Below, in pieces: positions 53,117 through 61,619 of a DNA stretch of 64,000 bases (the first letter of the stretch is position 1; the number at the start of each line of letters is the position of its first letter). The notes under the pieces were generated by a model. The model searched no databases. It saw only the letters and a list, made by a program, of their open reading frames with translations, and had not been told where the DNA came from. The stretch comes from Planococcus halocryophilus. GTDB taxonomy: Bacteria; Bacillota; Bacilli; Bacillales_A; Planococcaceae. Where the stretch lies: NCBI RefSeq assembly GCF_001687585.2, contig NZ_CP016537.2, positions 3,010,001 to 3,074,000 on the forward strand, written 5' to 3'. Made by a program: the position numbers and the translations under genes.

Positions 53117-55519
53117 GTGTATCTATTGATCTTGGCCATTCTAATCCCTTTTTTCTTTACTGCCCTTATCCCGCTTATACATAACCGAGTTGGATCAATT
53201 CACCTTGGCTGGCTCGTACTGTTTGTTCCGCTTGTTTTGTTTAGTATTTTCACAGCCCAAATCCCCGCTATTTCTAATAGTGATACATTGATGCAAACTG
53301 TTCATTGGATTCCTTCACTAGGCATTAACTTTACCGTTTACCTGGATGGTCTCAGTTTAATCATGGCTTTACTAATCACAGGTATGGGAGCTCTTGTCGT
53401 TCTCTACTCTATCTACTATTTGTCACCATCCGATTCTTTCCCACATTTTTACGCCTACCTCCTGCTCTTTATGGGTGCAATGCTGGGGGTTGTCTTATCT
53501 GATAACCTCCTTGTATTGTATGTCTTTTGGGAACTAACTAGTATTTCTTCTTTCCTATTAATTGCTTTTTGGTACCATCGGAAAAATTCACGTTACGGGG
53601 CACAGAAATCATTATTGATTACAGTGTTCGGTGGATTTGGCATGCTCGCTGGGTTCTTAATGTTGCACTCAATGACTGGAACTTTTAGCATCCGGGAAAT
53701 TATTGCTACGATTGCCCAATATACAGATCATGCACTTTTTTATCCGGCAATGTTCTTAATACTGCTTGGTGCATTTACTAAATCGGCACAATTCCCTTTT
53801 CATATATGGCTACCTGATGCAATGGAAGCACCGACACCTGTCAGTGCTTACTTACACTCAGCCACAATGGTTAAAGCCGGTATTTATCTAGTTGCCCGCT
53901 TTACTCCAATTTTTGCTGGCAATGCCGCTTGGTTTTGGACAGTTACACTTGTCGGACTTGTCACCTTATTCTGGGGAGCGTATTGCGCTGTCCGACAAAC
54001 CGATTTAAAAGCGCTGCTAGCTTATTCAACAATTAGCCAATTGGGCTTAATTATGAGCTTGTTCGGTCTTGGTTCAGCGGCTTTGCACTTTGGTGATGGT
54101 GAGCAAGGGGCATTATACGGTTTAGCTATTTTCGCTGCCTTATTCCATATGGTCAATCACTCCACATTTAAAGGTGCCCTTTTCATGGTAGTTGGAATTG
54201 TCGATCACCAAGTCGGAACACGCGACATACGGCGATTGGGAGGGTTAATGGCCGCTCTGCCAATTACCTTCACCTTTGCTGTGATTGGTAGCTTTTCAAT
54301 GGCTGGACTACCATTTTTAAATGGCTTCTTAAGTAAAGAAATGTTTTTCACAGCTTCAGTTAATGCGGCAGGACTTCCTGTATTTGGCGCACCAACATGG
54401 GGGTTAGCAATTCCCATTATTGCTTGGATCGCTTCGGTATTCACTTTTGTGTACTGTATGATTTTCGTATTCCGCACCTTTTTTGGGACACCTCAATTGA
54501 AAAAGGCCGATAGAAAACCGGTTGAACCAACGTTAGGTATGTTGGTTTCTCCAGCTATACTTTGCGTATTCATTATTGGCTTGTTTTTTGCGCCAAACTT
54601 GTTGGGCGACTATTTATTGAGACCTGCATTGAACGGCATACTCCCAGGAATTTCTGGTGCTACTCCCCATATTTCTGCATGGCACGGTTTTAATACAGAA
54701 TTATTTATGACCTTAGGTATTGTCGTTATCGGAACAGTTCTTTTCCTTACTTTACGCAGTTGGATTAAAATCATCCGCCTTCAACCAGCAGGATGGACTT
54801 TCACCGCTGTTTACAACTCATTTCTGAAGAATTTGAAAAAAGCATCTAACTGGATTACTACGCATTATATGACAGGCCACTTACCTTCTTATTTTGCTTA
54901 TATCTTTATGTTCTTTATCTTAATAGCTGGAGGTACGCTTATTTTTACAGGAGCGCTATCCATTGATTTGACTTCTGACTCGCCTATTAGTGTTTATGAA
55001 GGTTTACTTACAGCAGTGATGGCGATTGCGGCAATTAGCATCCTGTTCGCTAAGTCACACCTTTCCGCAATTTTATTGAATGGGGTTTTAGGCTTTTCAA
55101 TCGCTATTTTCTTTGTTCTCTTCCGTGCACCAGATTTGGCACTTACACAGCTTGTTATCGAAACCGTTACAACTGTATTGTTTCTGTTATGCTTTCTTTT
55201 TTTACCGGAATGGACGGCGGAAGACTCGTCAAAACGAACAAAACTTCGAAATGCCCTGATTGCAATCGGTGCTGGGGTGACCATCACGTTAATCGGCTTG
55301 ACCGTCAATAGCGGAAAGTTATTCGACAGCATTTCAGGTTATTTTGAAAATTCCTATGAACTTACGGGTGGAGACAATATTGTCAATGCGATTTTGGGAG
55401 ACTTCCGAGCTTTTGATACGATGCTTGAATCTCTTGTGTTGTTTATTGCCGGTCTCGGAGTCTATACATTAATTCGCCTAAAGCTCGGAAAGGGGTCCGG
55501 AAAAGATGAACATCAATGA
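53117..55519 (+). CDS. mrpA: Na+/H+ antiporter subunit MrpA
   Basis: An 800-aa membrane subunit of the Mrp/Mnh antiporter. About 20 helices; NuoL-like core with LYVFWELTSISSFLLIAFWYH (about 131-151), the charged residues in FPFHIWLPDAMEAPTPVSAYLHSATMVKAGIY (shortened in text, near 230-258) and the C-terminal MrpA extension. MrpA and MrpD form the ion path. GTG start preceded by AGGAGG. First of seven tightly packed genes (mrpA-G) and overlaps mrpB by 14 bases. The complex exchanges cytoplasmic Na+ for H+. Confidence 0.96.
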   Translation: MYLLILAILIPFFFTALIPLIHNRVGSIHLGWLVLFVPLVLFSIFTAQIPAISNSDTLMQTVHWIPSLGINFTVYLDGLSLIMALLITGMGALVVLYSIYYLSPSDSFPHFYAYLLLFMGAMLGVVLSDNLLVLYVFWELTSISSFLLIAFWYHRKNSRYGAQKSLLITVFGGFGMLAGFLMLHSMTGTFSIREIIATIAQYTDHALFYPAMFLILLGAFTKSAQFPFHIWLPDAMEAPTPVSAYLHSATMVKAGIYLVARFTPIFAGNAAWFWTVTLVGLVTLFWGAYCAVRQTDLKALLAYSTISQLGLIMSLFGLGSAALHFGDGEQGALYGLAIFAALFHMVNHSTFKGALFMVVGIVDHQVGTRDIRRLGGLMAALPITFTFAVIGSFSMAGLPFLNGFLSKEMFFTASVNAAGLPVFGAPTWGLAIPIIAWIASVFTFVYCMIFVFRTFFGTPQLKKADRKPVEPTLGMLVSPAILCVFIIGLFFAPNLLGDYLLRPALNGILPGISGATPHISAWHGFNTELFMTLGIVVIGTVLFLTLRSWIKIIRLQPAGWTFTAVYNSFLKNLKKASNWITTHYMTGHLPSYFAYIFMFFILIAGGTLIFTGALSIDLTSDSPISVYEGLLTAVMAIAAISILFAKSHLSAILLNGVLGFSIAIFFVLFRAPDLALTQLVIETVTTVLFLLCFLFLPEWTAEDSSKRTKLRNALIAIGAGVTITLIGLTVNSGKLFDSISGYFENSYELTGGDNIVNAILGDFRAFDTMLESLVLFIAGLGVYTLIRLKLGKGSGKDEHQ

Positions 55520-55928
55520 TGTGATATTAAAAACGGTATCAAAAGCTGTTGTTCTGATCATTTTAACATTCGGCATTTATTTGTTTTTTTCCGGACATAA
55601 TCAACCAGGTGGCGGATTCATCGGCGGTTTAGTTATTGCGTCTGCTTTTGTATTGATGTTCTTATCCTACGATTCCGAAACCGTCAGTGAGGCATTGCCT
55701 ATCGATTTCAAAAAACTTTCTGGGCTTGGCGTATTACTCGCCATGACGAGCGGAATAGCGCCAATGTTTTTAGGCGGTGCTTTTCTAAGTCAAAGTTTCG
55801 GATATTTTGATTTGCCGATTTTCGGAAAAACCGAATTGGCCACCGTTACCATATTCGAAGCCGGTATCGCATTAACTGTAATTGGCGTTGTCGTGAATAT
55901 TATTCTTAGCATAAGTGAGGATGAGTAG
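55506..55928 (+). CDS. mrpB: Na+/H+ antiporter subunit MrpB
   Basis: A 140-aa membrane protein with four helices (about 9-27, 34-52, 73-93, 108-130) and the conserved SGHNQPGGGFIGGL segment (29-42) typical of MrpB. It starts 14 bases inside the end of mrpA, with AAAGGGG upstream, and ends two bases before mrpC. Needed for the complete antiporter complex. Confidence 0.95.
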   Translation: MNINDVILKTVSKAVVLIILTFGIYLFFSGHNQPGGGFIGGLVIASAFVLMFLSYDSETVSEALPIDFKKLSGLGVLLAMTSGIAPMFLGGAFLSQSFGYFDLPIFGKTELATVTIFEAGIALTVIGVVVNIILSISEDE

Positions 55929-55931
55929 CCT

Positions 55932-56270
55932 GTGGAATCATTGATCATTGTTTTGGTCGGCGTCCTTACCACGGTCGCCATCTACCTTGTTTTATCCAAA
56001 AACGTCGTTCGCGTCATATTAGGGACAGCCATTTTATCTCACGCAGTCCACCTTCTCATCTTATCGATGGGTGGTTTAAAACTCGGAGCTGTCCCACTAC
56101 TCGGAGAAGAAGCCGTCAATTATGTAGATGCCTTGCCTCAAGCCTTGATTTTAACGGCTATTGTCATTAGCTTCGCTGTTACGGCATTTATACTTGTCCT
56201 TGCTTACCGTGCCTATCAGGAATTGGGAACCGATAATTTAGGGGCTATGCGAGGTTCTGATGATGAATAA
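55932..56270 (+). CDS. mrpC: Na+/H+ antiporter subunit MrpC
   Basis: A 112-aa NuoK-like membrane subunit with three helices and the segment GTAILSHAVHLLILSMGG (about 32-49) and YVDALPQALILTAIVISFAVTAF near the end. Start is GTG with GAGTAGCC upstream. It overlaps mrpD by 11 bases. Confidence 0.95.
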   Translation: MESLIIVLVGVLTTVAIYLVLSKNVVRVILGTAILSHAVHLLILSMGGLKLGAVPLLGEEAVNYVDALPQALILTAIVISFAVTAFILVLAYRAYQELGTDNLGAMRGSDDE

Positions 56271-57747
56271 TATATTAGTTCTTCCAATGCTACTACCGAT
56301 TATTGTAGGTGTTTTACTTATTTTCCTTCGGACTTACGGTCGAATTCAAGCTTGGATTAGTTTGACCGCTATGGCATTAACCGCTGGTATTTCAGGCTAT
56401 CTTCTGCACAAGGTTCAAACAGATGGCATTATCCGACTGGACTTTGGTGGATGGGAGCCGCCTTTTGGCATCTTATTTGTCGCTGATTCCTTTGCTGTTT
56501 TGCTCGTACTAACGTCTAGTATTATTACGGCTATTTGTTTGAGTTACGCTCTTATTTCCACTAGCAAAGAACTGCAAACCATGTATTTTTATCCCACGGT
56601 GTTGTTTCTTATAGCCGGTGTTAATGGATCTTTTTTAACCGGTGATATGTTTAATCTCTTTGTTTGTTTTGAAGTTATGTTGTTGTCCTCTTACGTATTA
56701 CTGACTTTAGGTAATTCCAAACGCCAACTGCGTGAAGCGATTAAGTATGTTTCCATCAATATCGTTTCTTCTTGGTTTTTCTTAGTTGCTTTAGCGTTTC
56801 TTTATGGAGCTGTCGGCACTTTAAATATGGCTCATTTGGCTGACCGCGTTGCAGAAGTGGGACAAACCCCATTACTCACTACCATCAGCATTGTCTTTTT
56901 AATTGTTTTCAGTTTAAAAGCTGGATTGCTTCTTTATTTCTGGTTGCCAGGCTCTTATAGTTCACCACCTATTGTCACCTCTGCCCTTTTCGGTGCATTG
57001 CTGACCAAAGTCGGCATTTATGCTCTATTCCGTGTTTTTTCACTGATTTTTCACCATCAGCCGGAAATCACACATACAGTCATCGGCATTATGGCTGCAC
57101 TGACCTTAATTGGCGGAAGTCTCGGAGCGATTTCTTTTAATGATCTTCGCAGCATAGCAGCTTATAATGTTGTCATTGCGGTTGGGTTTATACTCGTTGG
57201 ATTAGCCATTGCAACGCCCGCTGCAATTGCAGGGTCTATTTACTACATCATTCACGATATGGTTGCAAAAGCTTTGCTTTTCCTACTTATTGGGACCATG
57301 ATTACGTTAAGCGGCACGTCAAAAATGGCAGGTATGAGTGGTCTTATGAAAAACTATCCTTTACTGGGATGGTCCTTCTTCGTTGCGATGCTATCACTTG
57401 CTGGGATTCCTCCGCTCAGCGGTTTTATCGGTAAAGTCCTAATTTCGAGTGCTGCTATCGACAACGGTTCTTATGTATTGTTGGCATTGTCCTTACTTTC
57501 AAGTATTTTTGTCCTTTACTCTTTGCTTCGTGTTTTTAAGAATTGCTTTTGGGGCGAAACCATTGTTAGTAAAGAAGAGCAGCTGCCATTACGCAGAGGT
57601 GTATTAATCCCGTGCTTAGTATTAGTCGGTTTAACAATTCTTATCGGCTTAGGCACAGAAAGTATGTCTCCTTATGTAACCGATGCTGCAGAAACATTAG
57701 TAAACCCTAGCGTTTATATTGATGCTGTATTAGGCAAAATCCAGTAA
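56260..57747 (+). CDS. mrpD: Na+/H+ antiporter subunit MrpD
   Basis: A 495-aa NuoM/N-like membrane subunit with about 14 helices. Key family segments are LFVCFEVMLLSSYVLL (Glu, about 132-147), LKAGLLLYFWLPGSY (Lys, about 224-238) and KVGIYALFRVF. With MrpA it carries the proton/sodium pathway. GCGAGG precedes two adjacent ATGs; the first is used. Confidence 0.95.
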   Translation: MMNNILVLPMLLPIIVGVLLIFLRTYGRIQAWISLTAMALTAGISGYLLHKVQTDGIIRLDFGGWEPPFGILFVADSFAVLLVLTSSIITAICLSYALISTSKELQTMYFYPTVLFLIAGVNGSFLTGDMFNLFVCFEVMLLSSYVLLTLGNSKRQLREAIKYVSINIVSSWFFLVALAFLYGAVGTLNMAHLADRVAEVGQTPLLTTISIVFLIVFSLKAGLLLYFWLPGSYSSPPIVTSALFGALLTKVGIYALFRVFSLIFHHQPEITHTVIGIMAALTLIGGSLGAISFNDLRSIAAYNVVIAVGFILVGLAIATPAAIAGSIYYIIHDMVAKALLFLLIGTMITLSGTSKMAGMSGLMKNYPLLGWSFFVAMLSLAGIPPLSGFIGKVLISSAAIDNGSYVLLALSLLSSIFVLYSLLRVFKNCFWGETIVSKEEQLPLRRGVLIPCLVLVGLTILIGLGTESMSPYVTDAAETLVNPSVYIDAVLGKIQ

Positions 57748-57777
57748 TCTACCATCTATTGAAAGGAGTGAATTAGA

Positions 57778-58263
57778 GTGCCGGCTCAATTTCTAATAAA
57801 TATGACGATTGCGTTCTTATGGACTTTGTTGATGGATGAAGATGCTTTTTATGTCACAACTTTTTTGACGGGTTACTTAATCGGAATCGGAATTCTTTTC
57901 TTGATGCATCGTTTCTTTGGAACAAAGTTTTACTTATTGCGTTTGTATTCCACCATTAAATTATTATTGATTTTCATTTCAGAACTTTTCCAATCCAGTC
58001 TGCTAATTATGAAGCAAATTTTAAGCCCACGACTCAAAATAAAACCCGGCATCTTCACTTACGAACATAGTATGGAAGGCGATTACGAACTAACGACACT
58101 TGCACTTTTACTAACCTTGACCCCTGGTTCTGTAGTTATGGAAGTATCGCCTGACGGAAAAACTTTCTATATTCATGCAATGGATGTAGAAAGTTCTCGA
58201 GAAGCTGTATTAAAGTCTATTAAGGTATTTGAAAAAGCAATTATGGAGGTGACGAGAAATTGA
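57778..58263 (+). CDS. mrpE: Na+/H+ antiporter subunit MrpE
   Basis: A 161-aa subunit with two or three N-terminal helices and a cytoplasmic domain. Conserved parts are LRLYSTIKLLLIFISELFQSSLLIMKQI and LLLTLTPGSVVMEVSPDGKTFYIHAMDV. GTG start preceded by GAAAGGAG. Overlaps mrpF by four bases. Confidence 0.95.
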   Translation: MPAQFLINMTIAFLWTLLMDEDAFYVTTFLTGYLIGIGILFLMHRFFGTKFYLLRLYSTIKLLLIFISELFQSSLLIMKQILSPRLKIKPGIFTYEHSMEGDYELTTLALLLTLTPGSVVMEVSPDGKTFYIHAMDVESSREAVLKSIKVFEKAIMEVTRN

Positions 58264-58544
58264 TTGATACGATATTGACGATTGCCCTCTCTCTTTTTAT
58301 CCTAGCCATCATTTTGGCATTGTATCGCATTATCCGTGGCCCCTCCATGCCAGACCGCGTAGTAGCACTGGATATGATTGGCGTAAATCTGATCTCAGGT
58401 GTAGCTGTATTTTCCGTCGTTCTCAGTACGCACGCATTTCTCGAAGTCATCCTAATTGTTGGGATTCTGGCATTTATCAGTACCCTTGCGTTAGCGCGCT
58501 TTGTTGAAAGGGGCGATATCGTTGAGCATAAACACAATCGGTGA
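58260..58544 (+). CDS. mrpF: Na+/H+ antiporter subunit MrpF
   Basis: A 94-aa three-helix subunit with the conserved RIIRGPSMPDRVVALDMIGVNLI (about 22-44). Starts with TTG, with GGAGGTGA nine bases upstream, and overlaps mrpE by four bases. Confidence 0.95.
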   Translation: MIDTILTIALSLFILAIILALYRIIRGPSMPDRVVALDMIGVNLISGVAVFSVVLSTHAFLEVILIVGILAFISTLALARFVERGDIVEHKHNR

Positions 58545-58872
58545 ATATTTCGGGGTTTTCCTCATTTTAATCGGCAGCATCATGGCGGTCATTAGTGCAA
58601 TCGGAATTATTCGGTTGCCAGATGTTTACACTCGTTCCCATGCAGCTACTAAAAGTTCCACGTTGGCTGTATTGTTATCATTGTCTGGCACATTTATTTA
58701 TTTCTGGGCAACAGAAAACTTTATCAGCGTTCGACTTCTGCTCGGTATAACGTTTGTCTTTTTAACAGCTCCTGTATCAGGTCACTTACTAACACGAGCA
58801 GCTTATCGATCGAACGTTAAATTAGCCAACGCTTCCACAGAAGACGCACTGGAAAAGTTATTTAAGAAATAA
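58522..58872 (+). CDS. mrpG: Na+/H+ antiporter subunit MrpG
   Basis: A 116-aa three-helix subunit with the conserved IGIIRLPDVYTRSHAATKSSTL (about 28-49) and ending LEKLFKK. The TTG at 58522 is preferred because AAAGGGG is eight bases upstream; an upstream in-frame TTG at 58501 lacks a good site. It overlaps mrpF by 23 bases and closes the operon. Confidence 0.94.
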   Translation: MSINTIGEYFGVFLILIGSIMAVISAIGIIRLPDVYTRSHAATKSSTLAVLLSLSGTFIYFWATENFISVRLLLGITFVFLTAPVSGHLLTRAAYRSNVKLANASTEDALEKLFKK

Positions 58873-58926
58873 ACAAATGCTCAATGCATAAACTACAGCC
58901 AAATTCTTATTAAACTGAATAGTGAT

Positions 58927-59068
58927 GCATACTCTTCAACCGGACTGGCCACTTCGCTTTCCGTGGGCTCAGCTTCAGTCTCCTCGTCACTGAAAACCCA
59001 TGCTTCTGCATCGCTGCGCTAGCTTCGTCCGCGGAAAGCGTCCACTGGGTGCGGAGAATCCTATATGC
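58927..59068. repeat. Palindromic intergenic repeat element
   Basis: Outer arms ATGCATA/TATGCAT and inner arms CCACTT-CGCTTTCCGTGG facing CCGCGGAAAGCG-TCCACT make a long imperfect hairpin of about 140 bp. The CGCTTTCCGYGGG and CCGCGGAAAGCG halves are familiar from a repeat family widespread in Planococcaceae and other Bacillales. It carries no reading frame. It differs from the 11616-12030 array. A 13-base direct repeat (AAACTACAGCCAA at 58891 and 59108) flanks it. Confidence 0.75.
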
Positions 59069-59107
59069 ATAAAAAAAATGAGTAACTATTCTTTTGTCTA
59101 CAAGCTG

Positions 59108-59150
59108 AAACTACAGCCAACTCGATTTATTCGAGTTGGCTGTAGTTTTT
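59108..59150 (+). terminator. Terminator after the mrp operon region
   Basis: AAACTACAGCCAACTCGA and TCGAGTTGGCTGTAGTTT form a perfect 18-bp stem with a five-base loop and a T run. It lies 235 bp beyond mrpG, separated by the repeat element. Confidence 0.85.
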
Positions 59151-59299
59151 ATATTTAGAGAAAATCGCTCCGAACGCTTTGAGGAGAACAAAGCCAAATC
59201 AACATATTTTCACGACGCTTTTTTATCATTAAAGCAAAAGTTTATCAAAAATAAAGGTAGGGAATAGTGAGAGAAAAAGAGTGTAAGAAGGGATAATCG

Positions 59300-59995
59300 A
59301 TGGACAATGTGAGAGACACTTTTAAAGAAGTTGCCGCCGCAATCCTTCCGGTTACCACCGTTGTCATTTTATTGCAGCTTATTTTTATCCGAATTCCTTT
59401 TGAAGCGTTAATCCAGTTTCTTATTGGTGTCTCGTTTGTCAGCGTTGGGTTTTTCTTATTCCTTATAGGTGTGAATGCCGGATTATTGCCCATTGGCGAA
59501 ATGATTGGTAGAAAACTTCCCAGCACAAAGAAAGTCGGGTTTATTATCGCAACAGGGTTTTTGCTTGGGCTTGTAGTGACAATCGCAGAACCCGACGTCC
59601 GTATCCTCGCAAAACAAATCGAAGAGACGTCTGAAGGGACTGTCAGTGCCCCAACCCTGATTTGGTCGGTCTCACTTGGACTCGCCATCTTCGTAGCATT
59701 AGCGATGATTCGCACCATTTTTAGAATTCCTCTCCATTACTTGCTCATCGGTGGTTATACTTTGGTTTTTCTATTATCTTTTTTTGTTCCAAAAGATTTT
59801 ATCGCGATCTCGTTTGATGCAGGAGGTGTGACAACAGGCCCAATGGCAGTTCCTTTCATTTTAGCGCTCGGGATTGGTGTTGCATCTGTTTTGCGCCTCG
59901 AGACTGAGAACTCTGGGGAGAAATTCGGGTTAATCGGCCTGGCATCTATCGGGCCAATTTTGGCAGTTATGTTGCTGGGGGTGTTATTCAGGTGA
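59300..59995 (+). CDS. DUF1538 membrane protein (first copy)
   Basis: A 231-aa membrane protein with about six helices. The recurring family features are GLLPIGEMIG (about 58-67), AEPDVRILAKQIEE (about 93-106) and AGGVTTGPMAVPFILALGIGVASV (about 173-196). It is homologous to the next gene product, and the pair looks like the two halves of a longer transporter. The ATG follows AAGGGA. The four-base GTGA overlap with the next gene suggests coupling. Substrate not known. Confidence 0.82.
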   Translation: MDNVRDTFKEVAAAILPVTTVVILLQLIFIRIPFEALIQFLIGVSFVSVGFFLFLIGVNAGLLPIGEMIGRKLPSTKKVGFIIATGFLLGLVVTIAEPDVRILAKQIEETSEGTVSAPTLIWSVSLGLAIFVALAMIRTIFRIPLHYLLIGGYTLVFLLSFFVPKDFIAISFDAGGVTTGPMAVPFILALGIGVASVLRLETENSGEKFGLIGLASIGPILAVMLLGVLFR

Positions 59996-60720
59996 ACATC
60001 CAAATTTTCGAAGGATTTCAAACAGTCATGCTAGAAGTGAGTATTGCGCTACTTCCTTTGTTGGTGTTTTTTGCAGCTTTTCAAATCTTCTTATTAAAGT
60101 TACCTAAGCAACGCGTCCTGCAGGTGGGCCTTGGGTTTATTTTGACCTTTTTTGGTCTTTCTTTTTTTATCCAAGGAGTTCATGTCGGCTTTATGCCTAT
60201 TGGAACAATGATTGGAGAAAGGCTTGGCAGTCGAGATTATAAGTGGGTCTTGATCCCGATTGGTTTTGTCCTTGGCTTTTCTGCTACTTTTGCTGAACCG
60301 GCAGTGAGTATTATGATAGATGAAGTCGACCAGGAAACGGGCGGTTATATTTCTCGGAAAATGATGCTTTACACGTTATCCATGGGAGTCGGCATTTCTA
60401 TCGCCTTATCCATGTTACGAATTTTGACGGGTTGGTCGCTTTGGTATTTCATCATTCCTGGTTATTTATTGGCCTTTATACTGGTGTTTTTTTCAACCCA
60501 AACTTTTATTGGCATTGCTTTTGATTCAGGAGGAGTCGCAACCGGTCCTATGACAGTTACTTTTCTTGTTGCCGTTTCAGTAGGGATTTCATCTGTTATT
60601 AAAGGGAGTAACCCACTGACTGACGGTTTTGGCATGATTGCCCTTGTGGCTCTTACCCCAATCATCGCTGTACTTATATTAGGCATAATTTTCACTAAAA
60701 AAGGTGGGAAAACCAAATGA
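59992..60720 (+). CDS. DUF1538 membrane protein (second copy)
   Basis: A 242-aa homologue of the preceding protein, with matching GFMPIGTMIG, AEPAVSIMIDEVDQ and SGGVATGPMTVTFLVAVSVGISSV segments in the same order. Start is GTG overlapping the previous stop, and its own stop overlaps the next ATG by four bases. The two copies probably form a heteromeric transporter or channel. This is inference from pairing and membrane topology. Confidence 0.82.
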   Translation: MNIQIFEGFQTVMLEVSIALLPLLVFFAAFQIFLLKLPKQRVLQVGLGFILTFFGLSFFIQGVHVGFMPIGTMIGERLGSRDYKWVLIPIGFVLGFSATFAEPAVSIMIDEVDQETGGYISRKMMLYTLSMGVGISIALSMLRILTGWSLWYFIIPGYLLAFILVFFSTQTFIGIAFDSGGVATGPMTVTFLVAVSVGISSVIKGSNPLTDGFGMIALVALTPIIAVLILGIIFTKKGGKTK

Positions 60721-61409
60721 TTCTTAATCATAGATTAATGATCGCCATCGTTAAAAGAGGTCAATCACGCGATGTAATTGCTGCAGCAAAAAAAGCTGGA
60801 GTGGATGGGGCGACTATTATATACGGAGAAGGAATAGGAAGAAACGAAAAACCAACGTTTCTCGGCTTACCTGTAACTCACGAAAAAGATATTATTCTAT
60901 TTGCATTAGATGGTGACAGTGAAACTGCTATAGCAAAAGCCGTATCTTCAGCTGGCAGCTTGGGTAAGTCTGGTCACGGTCTTGGATTTACAATTCATTT
61001 GAGTAAATTGCTCGGAGTACCCCACCTATCCCATCGTCAAGACGATCGGAAAAGAAAGAGAGGTTTAATCAATTTGGACTCTGAAATAACAGCTTTCCAA
61101 CTAATTGTAACCATTGTAAATTCAGGGGATTCTGCAGCTGTTGTGAAAGCTGCTGCAGAAGCAGGTGCAGAAGGTGGCACCATCTTAAATGGCCGCGGTA
61201 CAGGTGTTAACGAACAACAAAAATTTATGAACTTTACCATTGACCCTGAAAAAGACATCGTACTTACATTAATCCCCAATAGTTATGCTGAAAAAGTGGT
61301 CAAAAGTATTGAAGAGGCTATTGATTTGAACGCTCCTGGCAAAGGTATCTCTTTTTTAATTGATGTGGAAAATGTATTTGGCGTTAACCACTCTTCTTTA
61401 AGAAGTTAG
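60717..61409 (+). CDS. Tandem PII-like (GlnB-fold) protein linked to DUF1538 genes
   Basis: A 230-aa cytosolic protein composed of two PII-like domains, about 8-110 and 124-225. Corresponding pieces are IAIVKRGQSRDVIAAAKKAGVDGATII and VTIVNSGDSAAVVKAAAEAGAEGGTIL, then GEGIGRNEK and GRGTGVNEQ (T-loop region), and KDIILFAL and KDIVLTLI. PII proteins are normally single-domain trimers that bind ATP/ADP and control transporters. Location in the DUF1538 operon (4-base overlap) suggests it gates that membrane pair. Ligand unknown. Confidence 0.85.
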   Translation: MILNHRLMIAIVKRGQSRDVIAAAKKAGVDGATIIYGEGIGRNEKPTFLGLPVTHEKDIILFALDGDSETAIAKAVSSAGSLGKSGHGLGFTIHLSKLLGVPHLSHRQDDRKRKRGLINLDSEITAFQLIVTIVNSGDSAAVVKAAAEAGAEGGTILNGRGTGVNEQQKFMNFTIDPEKDIVLTLIPNSYAEKVVKSIEEAIDLNAPGKGISFLIDVENVFGVNHSSLRS

Positions 61410-61457
61410 AAATCGGATGTCTAATTCACTAAAGTTATACGTCCGTCCATAGGTCTT

Positions 61458-61494
61458 AAAAGCCGATAAGCCTTGTTGGCTCGCCGGCTTTTTC
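61458..61494 (+). terminator. Terminator of the DUF1538/PII operon
   Basis: AAAAGCCG and CGGCTTTTT arms, with inner AAGCC/GGCT pairing, form a two-part stem followed by T residues. Confidence 0.75.
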
Positions 61495-61619
61495 TTACGT
61501 GCGTTCAATGCGCTAATTGGCCAAGTAACCCTCAATAATTTACATGAAGTCAAAATAGACAAAGTACACATTATATGAAAAACTAAAGAAATGATAACTA
61601 GCAGAAAGCAGGGTTTTAA

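Larger units (their letters stand above)
58873..59299. other. Gene-free gap between mrpG and the DUF1538 operon
   Basis: The gap holds the palindromic repeat (58927-59068), a strong terminator (59108-59150), and about 150 bp of AT-rich sequence without a convincing gene or promoter. Confidence 0.6.
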
